A stretch of DNA of 64,000 nt from Oscillospiraceae bacterium (GCA_025757985.1 CP107210.1:496001-560000), one strand, 5' to 3'; shown: positions 1 through 9,455, numbered from the stretch's first letter. Notes: generated by a model not told the origin, from the sequence alone. Made by a program: numbers and translations.

Positions 1-1
1 G

Positions 2-1108
2 GATACCCGAAGCGGCCAGCTGCTGGCGCAGGACGGGCTTGCCACAGACGGCTATTATACGATGTGTATGGACGGAAAATGGGGCCTGATGAAAAGTGAC
101 GGCACCGTCCTGCTGCCCTGTATCTCCGACCGGCCGATCGAACGCTGCGCCAACGGCTGTCTGCGCTGGCATTTTCTCAGCACCTCGGCCCCGATGGATG
201 ATGCGGAGCGCAACAGCTATGAGGCGGCGCTCGCCGCAGAAAATGCCGGTACACTCTGCACCGGTGAGCATGACGGGCAGAGTTATACATGGACCTATGA
301 CATCAACACCGGCCGCGTATGCAAAAGCGCCGGCATGATGGGCGGTGCTGCCGAACTGAACGATGGCGATGCTCTGTATGGGGATTATCTGCCCTGTGTG
401 CGGAGTGTGTGGACATCCGGAAACGGTGACCCGGACTATTATACGACAGCCGAGGGCGGCGGAATTGTTTTTGCCAATTCTGAAGGAGACCTTCTGAACG
501 GCATTACCTATGCGTCCGCAGGCTGCTTTTATGACCAACCCCTGGCCCCGGTGAAAATCGGTGACAAATGGGCCTACCTTGACCGGAAGGGAAATCAGGT
601 AACACAAGCCGTGTATGACGCAGTCTACGGCGGCCTGGATTTTTATGAGGATTACACGCCAAAGTATGCCTCGCCCCTGCTGAATGGGTATGCTGCCATC
701 TGCCGTGACGGGAAATGGGGTGTGCTGGACGCCGCCGGGAAGGAGTACATCCCCTGCGATTATGCAGGTGCCGCTTGGAATGGCCATATCCTCTGGCTGC
801 AGCGGGACGGACACTGGCAAAGCAGAACGCTGCCCGGCGTGCCGGAGCATTGGCAGGATGCCAAAATGCGCTTTCAGGTTGGTCCGAAGGAGCTAAAGGC
901 AACAGACGCCTTTTGGCGGGTCACCGCAGCCGGAGGCCTGCGGCTGCGTGTAGGGCCGGACACAAGCTACGAAAAAATCAGCCTTGTGCCGGAATACACT
1001 GCCCTGCAGGAGTTGGGCCGCAGCGAGGATGGTTGCTGGATGCTGACTCTTTACGGCAGGTGGCACGGCTGGGTCAGCATGGATCACCTTGAAAAAATAA
1101 CGCAATGA
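2..1108 (+). CDS. WG-repeat protein with C-terminal SH3-like domain (5' end outside window)
   Basis: The reading frame is open to the window edge, so the N-terminus is missing; the first in-window ATG at 62 is not a convincing start because the frame continues upstream without a stop. WG (KWG) repeats are visible as GKWGLM, GKWAYLDRKGN and GKWGVLDAAGKE. Such repeats form a beta-propeller-like fold in many Bacillota envelope proteins and are of unknown biochemical role. The last 60 or so residues (FWRVTAAGGLRLRVGPDTSY onward) look like a bacterial SH3 domain, often a cell-wall or peptide-binding module. No catalytic motif is seen. It converges on the AraC-type gene and ends at a shared terminator hairpin. 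Confidence 0.75.
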   Translation, partial: DTRSGQLLAQDGLATDGYYTMCMDGKWGLMKSDGTVLLPCISDRPIERCANGCLRWHFLSTSAPMDDAERNSYEAALAAENAGTLCTGEHDGQSYTWTYDINTGRVCKSAGMMGGAAELNDGDALYGDYLPCVRSVWTSGNGDPDYYTTAEGGGIVFANSEGDLLNGITYASAGCFYDQPLAPVKIGDKWAYLDRKGNQVTQAVYDAVYGGLDFYEDYTPKYASPLLNGYAAICRDGKWGVLDAAGKEYIPCDYAGAAWNGHILWLQRDGHWQSRTLPGVPEHWQDAKMRFQVGPKELKATDAFWRVTAAGGLRLRVGPDTSYEKISLVPEYTALQELGRSEDGCWMLTLYGRWHGWVSMDHLEKITQ

Positions 1109-1114
1109 AACAAC

Positions 1115-1147
1115 GCAGGAGCCATGCCGCCCAAGCATGGCTCCTGC
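1115..1147. terminator. Bidirectional terminator between convergent genes
   Basis: Perfect 13-bp inverted repeat (GCAGGAGCCATGC / GCATGGCTCCTGC) with a 7-nt loop, directly between the stop codons of the WG-repeat gene and the AraC-type gene. Confidence 0.75.
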
Positions 1148-1154
1148 GCTTTGC

Positions 1155-2015
1155 TTACCATTGCCGCCGGTACTGACCCGGTGTTGTGCCCTCCACCTTT
1201 TTGAAGATGCGTGAAAAGTAATTGGCATCGCTCATGCCGCATTCCTGCGCAATGGTCTCAATATTTTTATCGCTGAATCGCAACAGGCGCTTTGCCTGTG
1301 TGATGCGCAGCTGCATCAGGTAACCTGTGACCGTCTGACCGAACTGCTCCTTAAAAACGCGGGTCAGGTAGAATTTGTTGATGTAAAACTGCTCCGCCAA
1401 AGCGTCCAGCGTGATCTTTTCTCCATAGTGGGCGTCAAGATAGTCCTTGATCTCCTGCAGATTCTGCCGTTTTGCACCTCCTGCGCGCACGGCCTCGGGG
1501 TGCCAGCTTTCCTGCATCAGCAGGGTCAGCAGGGCCAGCAGCTTTTCGCATATCTGCATGTCGCGCACATAATTGTCGGAATCTGCCAGCGTATACAGGG
1601 TTTCCAGCAGCGCGGCATAGGCGGCTGCATTCTCGGCGCGGAAGCTTGGCTGACCGCCGCGCTCCTCGTACTTTTTGTAGATAGCCCCCATGTTCGGGCC
1701 GTAAAAATGCACCCAGCGCAGCTGCCACAGGTCCTCGCCCGTATAATGGCGGTACGGCTTGCGGCAGTCAAGAAATGCGCAGTCCCCGGCGCGCAGGGCG
1801 CGAGTGGTGCCATCATATTCCAAGGTGCCGCTGCCGCTCTCCACCATGAAGAACAGGTAGGAGGCCAGCCCCTTGCGGGTGCTGGCATGGGGGCTGCGCG
1901 CCTGCAGCCGGCCAACCTCCTGCAAATGCACAAGATTCGACCGTGCAAAGGGGGAGGGTGTATAAATAATGCGCTGGGAATGCACCAGCTTGCCGTCAAA
2001 TAACGGTGCTTCCAT
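1155..2015 (-). CDS. AraC-family transcriptional regulator
   Basis: 286-residue protein with an N-terminal cupin-like sensor region (about residues 20-150) and a C-terminal pair of helix-turn-helix motifs typical of AraC/XylS regulators, including FYLTRVFKEQFG and NYFSRIFKKVEGTTPGQYR. The frame stays open 64 codons further upstream, but the start at 2015 is preferred: AAGGAAGG lies 7 nt before that ATG and the protein homology begins there. Regulators of this layout usually sense sugars and activate carbohydrate genes. It is divergent from gmd, with about 220 bp between starts, so it could control the GDP-fucose genes; that link is inference from position only. The ligand is unknown. Confidence 0.88.
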   Translation of the reverse strand: MEAPLFDGKLVHSQRIIYTPSPFARSNLVHLQEVGRLQARSPHASTRKGLASYLFFMVESGSGTLEYDGTTRALRAGDCAFLDCRKPYRHYTGEDLWQLRWVHFYGPNMGAIYKKYEERGGQPSFRAENAAAYAALLETLYTLADSDNYVRDMQICEKLLALLTLLMQESWHPEAVRAGGAKRQNLQEIKDYLDAHYGEKITLDALAEQFYINKFYLTRVFKEQFGQTVTGYLMQLRITQAKRLLRFSDKNIETIAQECGMSDANYFSRIFKKVEGTTPGQYRRQW

Positions 2016-2121
2016 AACTGTACCTTCCTTGTTTTGTGTGGGTAAGCAATGCCCGCCCCGACATCTTAGCCTCTCAGCACTGCAAACCCAGTATACCAAA
2101 AAAGTCAATATAATGCTAGTC

Positions 2122-2145
2122 TTTTGCAAGATTCGCCCTGCAAAA
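2122..2145. promoter_or_regulatory. Inverted repeat in the araC-type/gmd divergent promoter region
   Basis: TTTTGCA and TGCAAAA form perfect 7-bp arms separated by 10 nt, about 90 bp upstream of gmd and 110 bp upstream of the AraC-type start. A TAGAAT box at 2162-2167 may be the gmd -10. This is a plausible binding site for the divergent AraC-type regulator, though such proteins more often use direct repeats. Confidence 0.35.
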
Positions 2146-2233
2146 AAGAAAAATAATGCGGTAGAATAACAAACATACAGAGAACTACGCGCAAAATCAC
2201 CGCGCAAGATACAGATGAAAGGGAAACCGCATT

Positions 2234-3322
2234 ATGAAAAAAGCACTGATCACCGGTGTTACCGGTCAGGACGGCAGCTATCTGGCAGAGTTTTTGCTTG
2301 AGAAGGGCTACGATGTCCACGGCGTTATCCGCCGCTCCTCCGTTGATTACCGTGAGCGCATCGCCCATCTGGAGGGTCACCCCAACTTCCACCTGCACTA
2401 CGGCGATCTGAGCGATTCGATGAGCATCCTCTCGGTCGTCAGCACCGTGCGCCCTGATGAGATCTACAATCTGGCCGCCCAGAGCCATGTGCAGGTCAGC
2501 TTCGATGTGCCGGAGTTCACGGCCGATGTCGATGCCACCGGCGTACTGCGCGTGCTGGAGGCTGTGCGCCTCTGCGGCCTGAAGGACACCTGCCGCATCT
2601 ATCAGGCCTCCACCTCCGAGCTGTACGGCAAGGTCGAGGAGGTCCCCCAGAACGAGAACACCCCGTTCCATCCCTACAGCCCCTACGCTGTTGCCAAGCA
2701 GTACGGCTTCTGGATCGTCAAGGAATACCGCGAGGCTTACAACATGTTCTGCTGCTCCGGTATCCTCTTTAACCACGAGTCTGAGCGCCGCGGCGAGACC
2801 TTCGTCACCCGCAAGATCACGCTGGCTGCTGCCCGCATTGCGCAGGGCAAGCAGGACAAGCTCTATCTCGGCAATCTGTCCAGCCTGCGCGACTGGGGCT
2901 ATGCCAAGGATTATGTCGAGTGCATGTGGCTGATTTTGCAGAACAAGACCCCCGAGGATTTTGTGATCGCCACCGGCGAGCAGCACTCCGTGCGCGAGTT
3001 CTGCGAGCTGGCCTTCCACAATGTCGGCATCGAGCTGGAATTTGTGGGCGAGGGCATGAACGAAAAGGGCATCGACAAGGCTACGGGCAAGGTCGTCATC
3101 GAGGTCAGCCCCGATTTCTACCGCCCCACTGATGTTGTCAACCTGTGGGGTGACCCCAGCAAGGCCAAGCGCGAGCTGGGCTGGAACCCCACCAAGACCA
3201 CCTTTGCAGAGCTTGTCAAGATCATGGTCGATCATGATATGAAGAAGGTCGCCGTAGAGCGCGCCGAGGAGCATATCAAGACCAATCTGGCTGAATATCT
3301 CGAGAAGGGCGTTATCAAATAA
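2234..3322 (+). CDS. gmd: GDP-mannose 4,6-dehydratase
   Basis: Converts GDP-D-mannose to GDP-4-keto-6-deoxymannose, the first committed step to GDP-L-fucose. The 362-residue length is normal for the family. The N-terminus carries the Rossmann motif TGVTGQDGSY, and the short-chain dehydrogenase YxxxK pair appears in YSPYAVAKQYG. RIYQASTSELYGK and the downstream FNHESERRGETFVTRK are characteristic of Gmd. It is the first gene of a three-gene operon with fcl and manC, 33 nt ahead of fcl. Cytoplasmic, NADP-dependent by family. No glycosyltransferase is adjacent, so the fucose acceptor is not revealed here. Confidence 0.96.
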   Translation: MKKALITGVTGQDGSYLAEFLLEKGYDVHGVIRRSSVDYRERIAHLEGHPNFHLHYGDLSDSMSILSVVSTVRPDEIYNLAAQSHVQVSFDVPEFTADVDATGVLRVLEAVRLCGLKDTCRIYQASTSELYGKVEEVPQNENTPFHPYSPYAVAKQYGFWIVKEYREAYNMFCCSGILFNHESERRGETFVTRKITLAAARIAQGKQDKLYLGNLSSLRDWGYAKDYVECMWLILQNKTPEDFVIATGEQHSVREFCELAFHNVGIELEFVGEGMNEKGIDKATGKVVIEVSPDFYRPTDVVNLWGDPSKAKRELGWNPTKTTFAELVKIMVDHDMKKVAVERAEEHIKTNLAEYLEKGVIK

Positions 3323-3355
3323 TTTCATCAAAAGCATCAAAAGAAGGTAACAATC

Positions 3356-4300
3356 ATGATGGAAAAGAATGCTAAAATTTATGTCGCCGGCCATCGCGGC
3401 ATGGTGGGCAGCGCCATCGTGCGCGAGCTGCAGCGTCAGGGCTACACCAATATCATCACCCGCACACATAAGGAGTTGGACCTCTGCCGTCAGGAGGATG
3501 TCGAGCGCTTTTTTGCAGAGGAAAAGCCCGAGTATGTCTTTCTGGCAGCCGCCAAGGTCGGCGGTATCGTTGCCAATCAGGAGGCACTGGCTGACTTTAT
3601 GTGGTTTAATATGACGCTGGAGATGAATGTCATCCACTCCGCATGGCAGAACGGCTGCAAAAAGCTGGAATTCCTCGGCTCCTCCTGCATTTATCCCCGT
3701 ATGGCGCCCCAGCCGATGAAGGAAAGCTGCCTGCTGACCAGCGAGCTGGAAAAGACCAACGAGGCCTACGCCCTCGCCAAAATCAGCGGCCTGAAATACT
3801 GCGAGTTCCTGAACCGCCAGTACGGCACCGACTATATCTCGGTCATGCCCACGAACCTGTACGGCCCTAACGACAACTATCACCCGACCCACAGCCATGT
3901 GGTCCCGGCGCTGATCCGCCGCTTCCATGAGGCCAAGGTCAACGGTGTGGAGAGTGTTACCTGCTGGGGCGATGGCTCTCCGCTGCGCGAGTTCCTGTAT
4001 GTGGACGATCTGGCCAACCTGTGCGTTTTCCTGATGAACAACTACTCCGGTAACGAGACGGTCAACGCCGGCACCGGCAAGGAACTGACCATCAAGGAGC
4101 TGACCGAGCTGGTTGCCAAGGTCGTGGGCTATACCGGCGAGATCAAGTGGGATACCTCCAAGCCCAACGGCACGCCCCGCAAGCTGCTGGATGTCTCCAA
4201 GGCTACGAATCTCGGCTGGACCTACAAGACCGAATTGGAGGACGGCCTGCGCCTGTCCTATGAGGACTTCCTACACAACCCGATGCGCGCCGAGCGCTGA
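3356..4300 (+). CDS. fcl: GDP-L-fucose synthase
   Basis: A 3,5-epimerase/4-reductase that turns the Gmd product into GDP-L-fucose using NADPH. The 314-residue protein starts with a dinucleotide-binding motif (VAGHRGMVGSAIV), has the LGSSCIYPRMAPQPMKES block typical of Fcl/WcaG, and the YxxxK catalytic pair in NEAYALAKISG. The late motif TPRKLLDVSKATNLGW is also characteristic. Two consecutive ATG codons at 3356 and 3359 follow AAGAAGGTAA; either can be the start. It lies between gmd and manC in a compact operon and completes the GDP-fucose pathway in the cytoplasm. Confidence 0.95.
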   Translation: MMEKNAKIYVAGHRGMVGSAIVRELQRQGYTNIITRTHKELDLCRQEDVERFFAEEKPEYVFLAAAKVGGIVANQEALADFMWFNMTLEMNVIHSAWQNGCKKLEFLGSSCIYPRMAPQPMKESCLLTSELEKTNEAYALAKISGLKYCEFLNRQYGTDYISVMPTNLYGPNDNYHPTHSHVVPALIRRFHEAKVNGVESVTCWGDGSPLREFLYVDDLANLCVFLMNNYSGNETVNAGTGKELTIKELTELVAKVVGYTGEIKWDTSKPNGTPRKLLDVSKATNLGWTYKTELEDGLRLSYEDFLHNPMRAER

Positions 4301-4311
4301 AAGGAAATGCT

Positions 4312-5628
4312 ATGAATATCATTCTGCTGTCCGGCGGCTCCGGCAAGCGCCTGTGGCCGCTGTCGAACGATATCCGTTCTAAGCAGTTCATCAAGATCTT
4401 CAAGACCGATGACGGCTACGAGTCGATGGTCCAGCGCGTCTACCGCCAGATCAAAGAGGTGGATGCTGATGCCAGCGTGACGATCGCCACCAGCAAGACG
4501 CAGGTGTCGTCCATCCACAACCAGCTTGGCAATTCGGTCGGCGTCTGCGTTGAGCCCTGCCGCCGCGATACCTTCCCGGCAATCGCACTGGCCACGGCCT
4601 TTCTGCACGATGTAAAGGGCGTGGGCCTCGATGAGGCTGTGGTCGTCTGCCCGGTGGATCCGTATGTCAACAACGACTATTTTGCCGCGTTAAAGGATCT
4701 CTCCGATCTTGCGGAAAAGGGCAGCGCCAACCTCTCGCTCATGGGCATTGAGCCGACCTATCCCAGCGAAAAGTACGGCTACATCATCCCGGAGAGCGCC
4801 GATGCTGTCAGCCCGGTCAAGACCTTTAAGGAAAAGCCCGATGCCGCCACAGCGGAAAGGTACATTGCGCAGGGGGCGCTTTGGAACGGCGGCGTATTTG
4901 CCTACAAACTGCGTTATGTGCTGGACAAAGCACATGAACTGATCGACTTTACCGATTATCAGGACCTTTTCCGTAAATATGAGACGCTGAAGAAGATCAG
5001 CTTCGATTATGCGGTCGTTGAGAATGAATCGAAGATTCAGGTCATGCGCTTTGCAGGCCAGTGGAAGGATATGGGCACCTGGAACACCCTGACCGAAGCC
5101 ATGCAGGAGCCGAGCATCGGCAAGGCCATGCTGAATGAGACTTGTGAGAATGTGCATGTTCTCAATGAACTGGATGTACCGGTGCTTTGCATGGGACTGA
5201 AGGATGTTGTTGTCTCTGCCAGCCCGGAGGGCATCCTTGTCTCCGATAAGGAGCAGTCCAGCTATATCAAGCCCTATGTGGACAGCATCCACCAGCAGAT
5301 CATGTTTGCTGAAAAGTCGTGGGGCTCCTTCCGTGTGCTGGATGTCGAGGATGAAAGCCTGACCATCAAGATCACGCTGAACGCCGGTCACGGCATGAAC
5401 TACCACAGCCACGAGAACCGCGATGAGGTCTGGACCGTTATCTCGGGCACCGGCCGCGCAATTCTGGACGGCAGGGCACAGCCCGTCAAGGCAGGGGATA
5501 TCCTGACGATGAAAGCCGGCTGCAAGCACACGATCCTGGCTGATACCGAGCTGAAGGTGATCGAGGTGCAGCTTGGCAAGGCCATCAGCGTGGAGGATAA
5601 GCAGAAGTATCCCATGCCGCAGGCTTGA
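4312..5628 (+). CDS. manC: Mannose-1-phosphate guanylyltransferase with C-terminal cupin
   Basis: Makes GDP-mannose from mannose-1-phosphate and GTP, feeding Gmd and Fcl. The 438-residue protein opens with the nucleotidyltransferase signature ILLSGGSGKRLWPLS and contains FKEKPDAATAERYI and WNGGVFAYK typical of the family. The last 100 residues (SWGSFRVLDVEDESLTIKIT onward, with HSHENRDEVW) form a mannose-6-phosphate isomerase-like cupin, as in bifunctional ManC enzymes; whether that part is active is not shown. It begins 11 nt after fcl. Its stop codon lies inside the -35 box of the promoter for the pheST T-box leader. Confidence 0.94.
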   Translation: MNIILLSGGSGKRLWPLSNDIRSKQFIKIFKTDDGYESMVQRVYRQIKEVDADASVTIATSKTQVSSIHNQLGNSVGVCVEPCRRDTFPAIALATAFLHDVKGVGLDEAVVVCPVDPYVNNDYFAALKDLSDLAEKGSANLSLMGIEPTYPSEKYGYIIPESADAVSPVKTFKEKPDAATAERYIAQGALWNGGVFAYKLRYVLDKAHELIDFTDYQDLFRKYETLKKISFDYAVVENESKIQVMRFAGQWKDMGTWNTLTEAMQEPSIGKAMLNETCENVHVLNELDVPVLCMGLKDVVVSASPEGILVSDKEQSSYIKPYVDSIHQQIMFAEKSWGSFRVLDVEDESLTIKITLNAGHGMNYHSHENRDEVWTVISGTGRAILDGRAQPVKAGDILTMKAGCKHTILADTELKVIEVQLGKAISVEDKQKYPMPQA

Positions 5629-5653
5629 CAGGCCGCAAATTTCGCGCTATACT
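5625..5653 (+). promoter_or_regulatory. Sigma-A-type promoter for the pheS-pheT T-box transcript
   Basis: TTGACA at 5625-5630 and TATACT at 5648-5653 with an exact 17-bp spacer. The manC stop codon TGA (5626-5628) lies within the -35 hexamer, so the two operons abut with no spacing. Confidence 0.85.
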
Positions 5654-5664
5654 AAACAAGTATT

Positions 5665-5940
5665 CGCAAAACACAATGACGGAGTAAGTACGCGCAATGC
5701 GCCTTGGGTAAGAGAGGGCGGTCACCGGCTGTAAGCTGCCTGCAGGGACTATGCGCGGAAGTTCCCTCCCGAGTGGTGCGCGGGAAAGGCCCAACGGCCC
5801 GGTAGTGCGCAACGGCCCTGCACCGTTACCCGCAGCAAAGAGTGCCGTATTGCATAATACGGAACACGGGTGGTACCGCGGAGAATTGTATTTACAAGGC
5901 TTCGTCCCTGATTTCACACAGGGACGGGGCCTTTTTATTT
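5665..5940 (+). ncRNA. T-box riboswitch (tRNA-Phe sensing) leader of pheST
   Basis: The leader contains the AGTA element near 5685, an AGAGAG-like element near 5711, and the conserved T-box sequence GGGTGGTACCGCG at 5868-5880. The specifier is read as TTC (Phe) at 5762-5764, preceded by GAAG in the same place as GAAA precedes the Gly specifier in glyQS leaders. A strong terminator hairpin follows. By family, uncharged tRNA-Phe pairs with the specifier and T-box, stabilising the antiterminator and switching on the phenylalanyl-tRNA synthetase genes. Boundaries are approximate. Confidence 0.93.
5896..5938 (+). terminator. T-box leader intrinsic terminator
   Basis: AAGGCTTCGTCCCTG pairs with CAGGGACGGGGCCTT across an 8-nt loop, followed by a T run. 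This is the regulated terminator that competes with the T-box antiterminator. Confidence 0.88.
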
Positions 5941-5973
5941 GGCTCCGGCCCAAAAGCCAAGCAGAGGTGTACT

Positions 5974-6996
5974 ATGGAAGAAAAAATCAAGGAGCTGCGC
6001 GCCGCTATTGAGCAGGCCGGCGCAGCCGTCACTGACAAAGCCCAGCTTTCTGACTTCTGGCAGAAATACCTGAGCAAAAACGGCGAGGTCGCAGGCCTGA
6101 CCAAGAGCCTGCGCGATGTCCCCAAGGAGGATCGCCCCGCCGTCGGCAAGACCATCAATGAATTCAAGCAGTGGGTCGAGGCTCAGTACCAGACCCTGTC
6201 TGAGCAGGTCGAGAAGGCGGCGCTGGCTGCCCGCAACGCTGCCGAGACGGTGGACATTACGATGCCTGCCAAGATCCGCACGACCGGCAACCTGCACCCC
6301 ATCACCCTCGTCAAGAACGAGATCATTGATGTATTCTCCGGCATGGGCTTTGAAATTTATGAAGGCCCCGAGATCGAGGACGATGACCACAACTTCACCC
6401 GCCTGAATGTGCCGAAGAACCATCCCGCCCGCGATATGCAGGATACCTTCTATGTCGCGGATGACATTGTGCTGCGCACCCAGACCAGCGGCGGCCAGAT
6501 CCGTGTAATGGATCGTGAAAAGCCCCCTATCAAGGTGCTGGTACCCGGCCGTGTGTTCCGCTCCGACTCGGACGCGACCCACTCCCCGATGTTCCACCAG
6601 ATGGAAGGTCTGGTCGTTGACAAGGGCATCACCCTCTGCGACCTGCAGGGCATGCTGGATAAGTTCGTGCAGGCCCTGTTCGGTGCCGAGGTCAAGACCC
6701 GTCTGCGCCCGTCCTACTTCCCGTTTACCGAGCCAAGCGTTGAGGTCGATGTTTCCTGCTTTGAGTGCGGCGGCAAGGGCTGCCCGCTCTGCAAGCATAC
6801 CGGCTGGATCGAGGTCCTGGGCGCCGGTGTTGTGCATCACAGCGTGCTGGAAAACTGCGGCATCGACCCCAATGTCTACTCCGGCTTTGCCTTTGGCATC
6901 GGTATCGAGCGTATCGCCATGCTGAAATACGGCATCAACAACATCGGTCTGATGTTTGAAAACGATCTGCGCTTCTTGAAGCAGTTCGAGGATTGA
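5974..6996 (+). CDS. pheS: Phenylalanyl-tRNA synthetase alpha subunit
   Basis: Catalytic alpha subunit of the alpha2beta2 class II enzyme that charges tRNA-Phe. The 340-residue protein has an N-terminal coiled-coil arm (about residues 1-85) and the class II core: TGNLHPITLVKNEIIDVFSG, motif 2 region GRVFRSDSDATHSPMFHQME, and motif 3 region GFAFGIGIERIAMLKYG. The frame is open upstream through the T-box leader; the start at 5974 is chosen because GAGGT precedes it and the family N-terminus begins there. It is followed by pheT after 19 nt and controlled by the T-box leader. Confidence 0.97.
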   Translation: MEEKIKELRAAIEQAGAAVTDKAQLSDFWQKYLSKNGEVAGLTKSLRDVPKEDRPAVGKTINEFKQWVEAQYQTLSEQVEKAALAARNAAETVDITMPAKIRTTGNLHPITLVKNEIIDVFSGMGFEIYEGPEIEDDDHNFTRLNVPKNHPARDMQDTFYVADDIVLRTQTSGGQIRVMDREKPPIKVLVPGRVFRSDSDATHSPMFHQMEGLVVDKGITLCDLQGMLDKFVQALFGAEVKTRLRPSYFPFTEPSVEVDVSCFECGGKGCPLCKHTGWIEVLGAGVVHHSVLENCGIDPNVYSGFAFGIGIERIAMLKYGINNIGLMFENDLRFLKQFED

Positions 6997-7015
6997 CAGG
7001 GGAGGAGTACAGAGT

Positions 7016-9439
7016 ATGAAAGTACCATTCAGCTGGTTAAAGCAATATGTTGACATTGATGTCACCGCGCAGGAGCTGGAGGATAAACTCTTCGGCTGCG
7101 GCTTTGAGGTCGAGGAGCTGATCGACCTCGGCGGTGAGATCTCCAAGGTCGTTGTCGGTGTTGTGACAGAGTGCGTCCCGCAGGAGGGAACGCATCTGCA
7201 CATCTGCAAGGTGGACTGCGGTGACTATGGCCACGACATCCAGATCTCTACCGGCGCAGCCAATGTCTATGCCGGTATGCACACCGCCGCCGCGCTGGAC
7301 GGCTCCACGCTGCCCGGCGGCATCACCATCAAGGCCAAGCCCCTGATGGGCATTGAGTCCAACGGCATGCTCTGCAGCGGCGAGGAACTGGGGCTGAACG
7401 ATGATCTTTATCCCGGCTCTGAGGTCTACGGTCTGCTCGACCTGCCGAAGGACACCGTTCCCGGCACGCCGATTCAGGAGGTCGTGGGACTCAACGATTA
7501 TATCTTTGACATCTCCATCACCGCCAACCGCGCCGACTGCCAGAGCGTGCTGGGCATTGCCCGCGAGGTTGCAGCCGTGCTGAAAAAGCCTCTCAAAATG
7601 CCCGCCACCGACTACACCGTCAGCGATTACACCGAGCCGCGCCTCTCCATCCGCGTTGAGGCGGAGGATCTCTGCCCGCGCTATATCGGCCACTATGTAC
7701 GCAACATCACACCGGGCGAGTCCCCGCGCTGGATGCGCCGTCAGCTGGCCCTGTGCGGCCTGCGCAGCATCGACAATGTAGTCGATATTACCAACTATGT
7801 CATGCTGGAGATCGGCCAGCCGATGCACGCCTTTGACATGGACACGCTGGATAGCTGCCAGATCCTCGTCCGCCGCGCCAAGGACGGCGAGAAGATCACA
7901 ACGCTCGATGAGAAGGAGTTCACCCTGACGCCCAACAACCTCGTCATCTGCGACGGCTCCAAGCCGGTCGCGCTGGCCGGCGTCATGGGCGGGCTGAACA
8001 GCGAGATCAAGAGCACCACGACCCAGCTGCTGTTTGAGAGCGCCAAGTTCGCCCGCGACAACATCCGCAAGACTGCCCGCGGCCTGGGCCAGAGCACCGA
8101 TGCCTCCAGCCACTACGAAAAGGGCATCTCGGAGTATACAACCGAGCTGGGCATGGCCCGCGCCCTGCATCTGATTCAGGAGCTGGGCTGCGGCGAGGTC
8201 ACCGCCACCCATTTCGACTGCTCGGCCGGTGCCCCGCGTGAGGGTAAGCATTTCACTGCCAAGGTCAGCGGCATCAACGCGATTTTGGGCATCACCGTTC
8301 CGACTGACGCCATTCTCGACATTCTGAACCGCCTGCAGTTTGAGGTCAAGCTTGCGGCGGACGGCGACATGATGCAGGTCGTTGCGCCCCGCTGGCGCGA
8401 GGACATCGAGGTCGGCGAGCCCGACCTTGCCGAGGAGGTCATCCGCGAGTACGGCTATGAGCATATCGTGCCTACCTTCCTGAAGGCTGCCACTGTCACC
8501 ACCGGCGGTCTGACGGCGGAGCAGAAGGCACAGGCCAAGGCCAAGCGTACCATGTGTGCGCAGGGCTTCTATGAGGCAGAAACACTGGCCTTCTACGCTG
8601 ATGCAGATCTGGATATGCTACACATTGCCGCTGATGCCCCCGAGCGCAATGTCATCCGCATTTTGAACCCGATCTCCTCTCATCTGACCATCATGCGCCC
8701 GCTGCTGGCACCGTCCCTGCTGAATGTGGTCGTTGACAACCTGCGCAAGGGCAATGCCGAGGGCCGCCTTTTCGAGATGTCCAACATCTACATTCCGAAG
8801 CAGCAGCCCATCACCGAGCTGCCGGAGGAGCGCCTGCATCTTGGCTTTGCCGCATGGGGCAGCGAGGAGGACTTCTTTGCCGTTAAGGGCGCGGTCGAAA
8901 GCTTCGGCGCAGCATTCGGTGTCGAGCTGACCGTTGCGCGTGCGGCCGATGTTGCATGGCTGCATCCCGGCATCGCCGCCTATATCCTCTGCAAGGGGGA
9001 GCGTATCGGCGTTTTCGGCAAGCTGGCCAACGATGTCACCGCCGAGCTTAAGCTGCCCAAGGATAGCCGCGGCAACCTGAACATCTATCTGGGCGAGATC
9101 GACTGGGTGGCCTTCCACGCGCTGGTGCCCGCAGCCATCCACTACCAGCCCATCCCTGCGCTGGCCCCGGTACAGCGCGATCTGGCGCTTGTAGCCCCCG
9201 AAAGCATGGAGTGCGGCACCCTCGTAAGCGAGATGCAGCGCGCCTGCAAGCAGCTTGTCAAGGTCGAACTGTTTGACATCTACCGCGGTGAAAAGCTGGG
9301 TGCGGGCAAAAAGAGCATGGCGTTCAGCCTCTCCTTCCAGCCGGACGCCAAGCCCCTGACGCCCGATGAGATTGACCGCTTCGTCAAGAAGATTCTCGGC
9401 AACCTTAAATTCAAGCTGGGCATTGAGATCCGCGAGTGA
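7016..9439 (+). CDS. pheT: Phenylalanyl-tRNA synthetase beta subunit
   Basis: Beta subunit of the tetrameric enzyme. The 807-residue length is standard. Domains in order: an EMAP/OB-type tRNA-binding domain (about 40-150), B3/B4 editing region, B5 domain (about 400-475), a catalytic-like core, and a C-terminal FDX-ACB anticodon-binding domain (about 710-807, starting near PIPALAPVQRDLALV). MKVPFSWLKQYVDI is the usual N-terminus. GGAGGAG precedes the start. The beta subunit also hydrolyses mischarged Tyr-tRNA-Phe in known enzymes. The operon ends at a strong terminator just downstream. Confidence 0.97.
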   Translation: MKVPFSWLKQYVDIDVTAQELEDKLFGCGFEVEELIDLGGEISKVVVGVVTECVPQEGTHLHICKVDCGDYGHDIQISTGAANVYAGMHTAAALDGSTLPGGITIKAKPLMGIESNGMLCSGEELGLNDDLYPGSEVYGLLDLPKDTVPGTPIQEVVGLNDYIFDISITANRADCQSVLGIAREVAAVLKKPLKMPATDYTVSDYTEPRLSIRVEAEDLCPRYIGHYVRNITPGESPRWMRRQLALCGLRSIDNVVDITNYVMLEIGQPMHAFDMDTLDSCQILVRRAKDGEKITTLDEKEFTLTPNNLVICDGSKPVALAGVMGGLNSEIKSTTTQLLFESAKFARDNIRKTARGLGQSTDASSHYEKGISEYTTELGMARALHLIQELGCGEVTATHFDCSAGAPREGKHFTAKVSGINAILGITVPTDAILDILNRLQFEVKLAADGDMMQVVAPRWREDIEVGEPDLAEEVIREYGYEHIVPTFLKAATVTTGGLTAEQKAQAKAKRTMCAQGFYEAETLAFYADADLDMLHIAADAPERNVIRILNPISSHLTIMRPLLAPSLLNVVVDNLRKGNAEGRLFEMSNIYIPKQQPITELPEERLHLGFAAWGSEEDFFAVKGAVESFGAAFGVELTVARAADVAWLHPGIAAYILCKGERIGVFGKLANDVTAELKLPKDSRGNLNIYLGEIDWVAFHALVPAAIHYQPIPALAPVQRDLALVAPESMECGTLVSEMQRACKQLVKVELFDIYRGEKLGAGKKSMAFSLSFQPDAKPLTPDEIDRFVKKILGNLKFKLGIEIRE

Positions 9440-9455
9440 TCCTTTTGTGTAAATA

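Noticed and set aside
2105..3928. 607-codon antisense open frame across gmd and fcl
   Set aside because: A shadow of high-GC coding sequence on the other strand; the product is low-complexity and no RBS or family fits.
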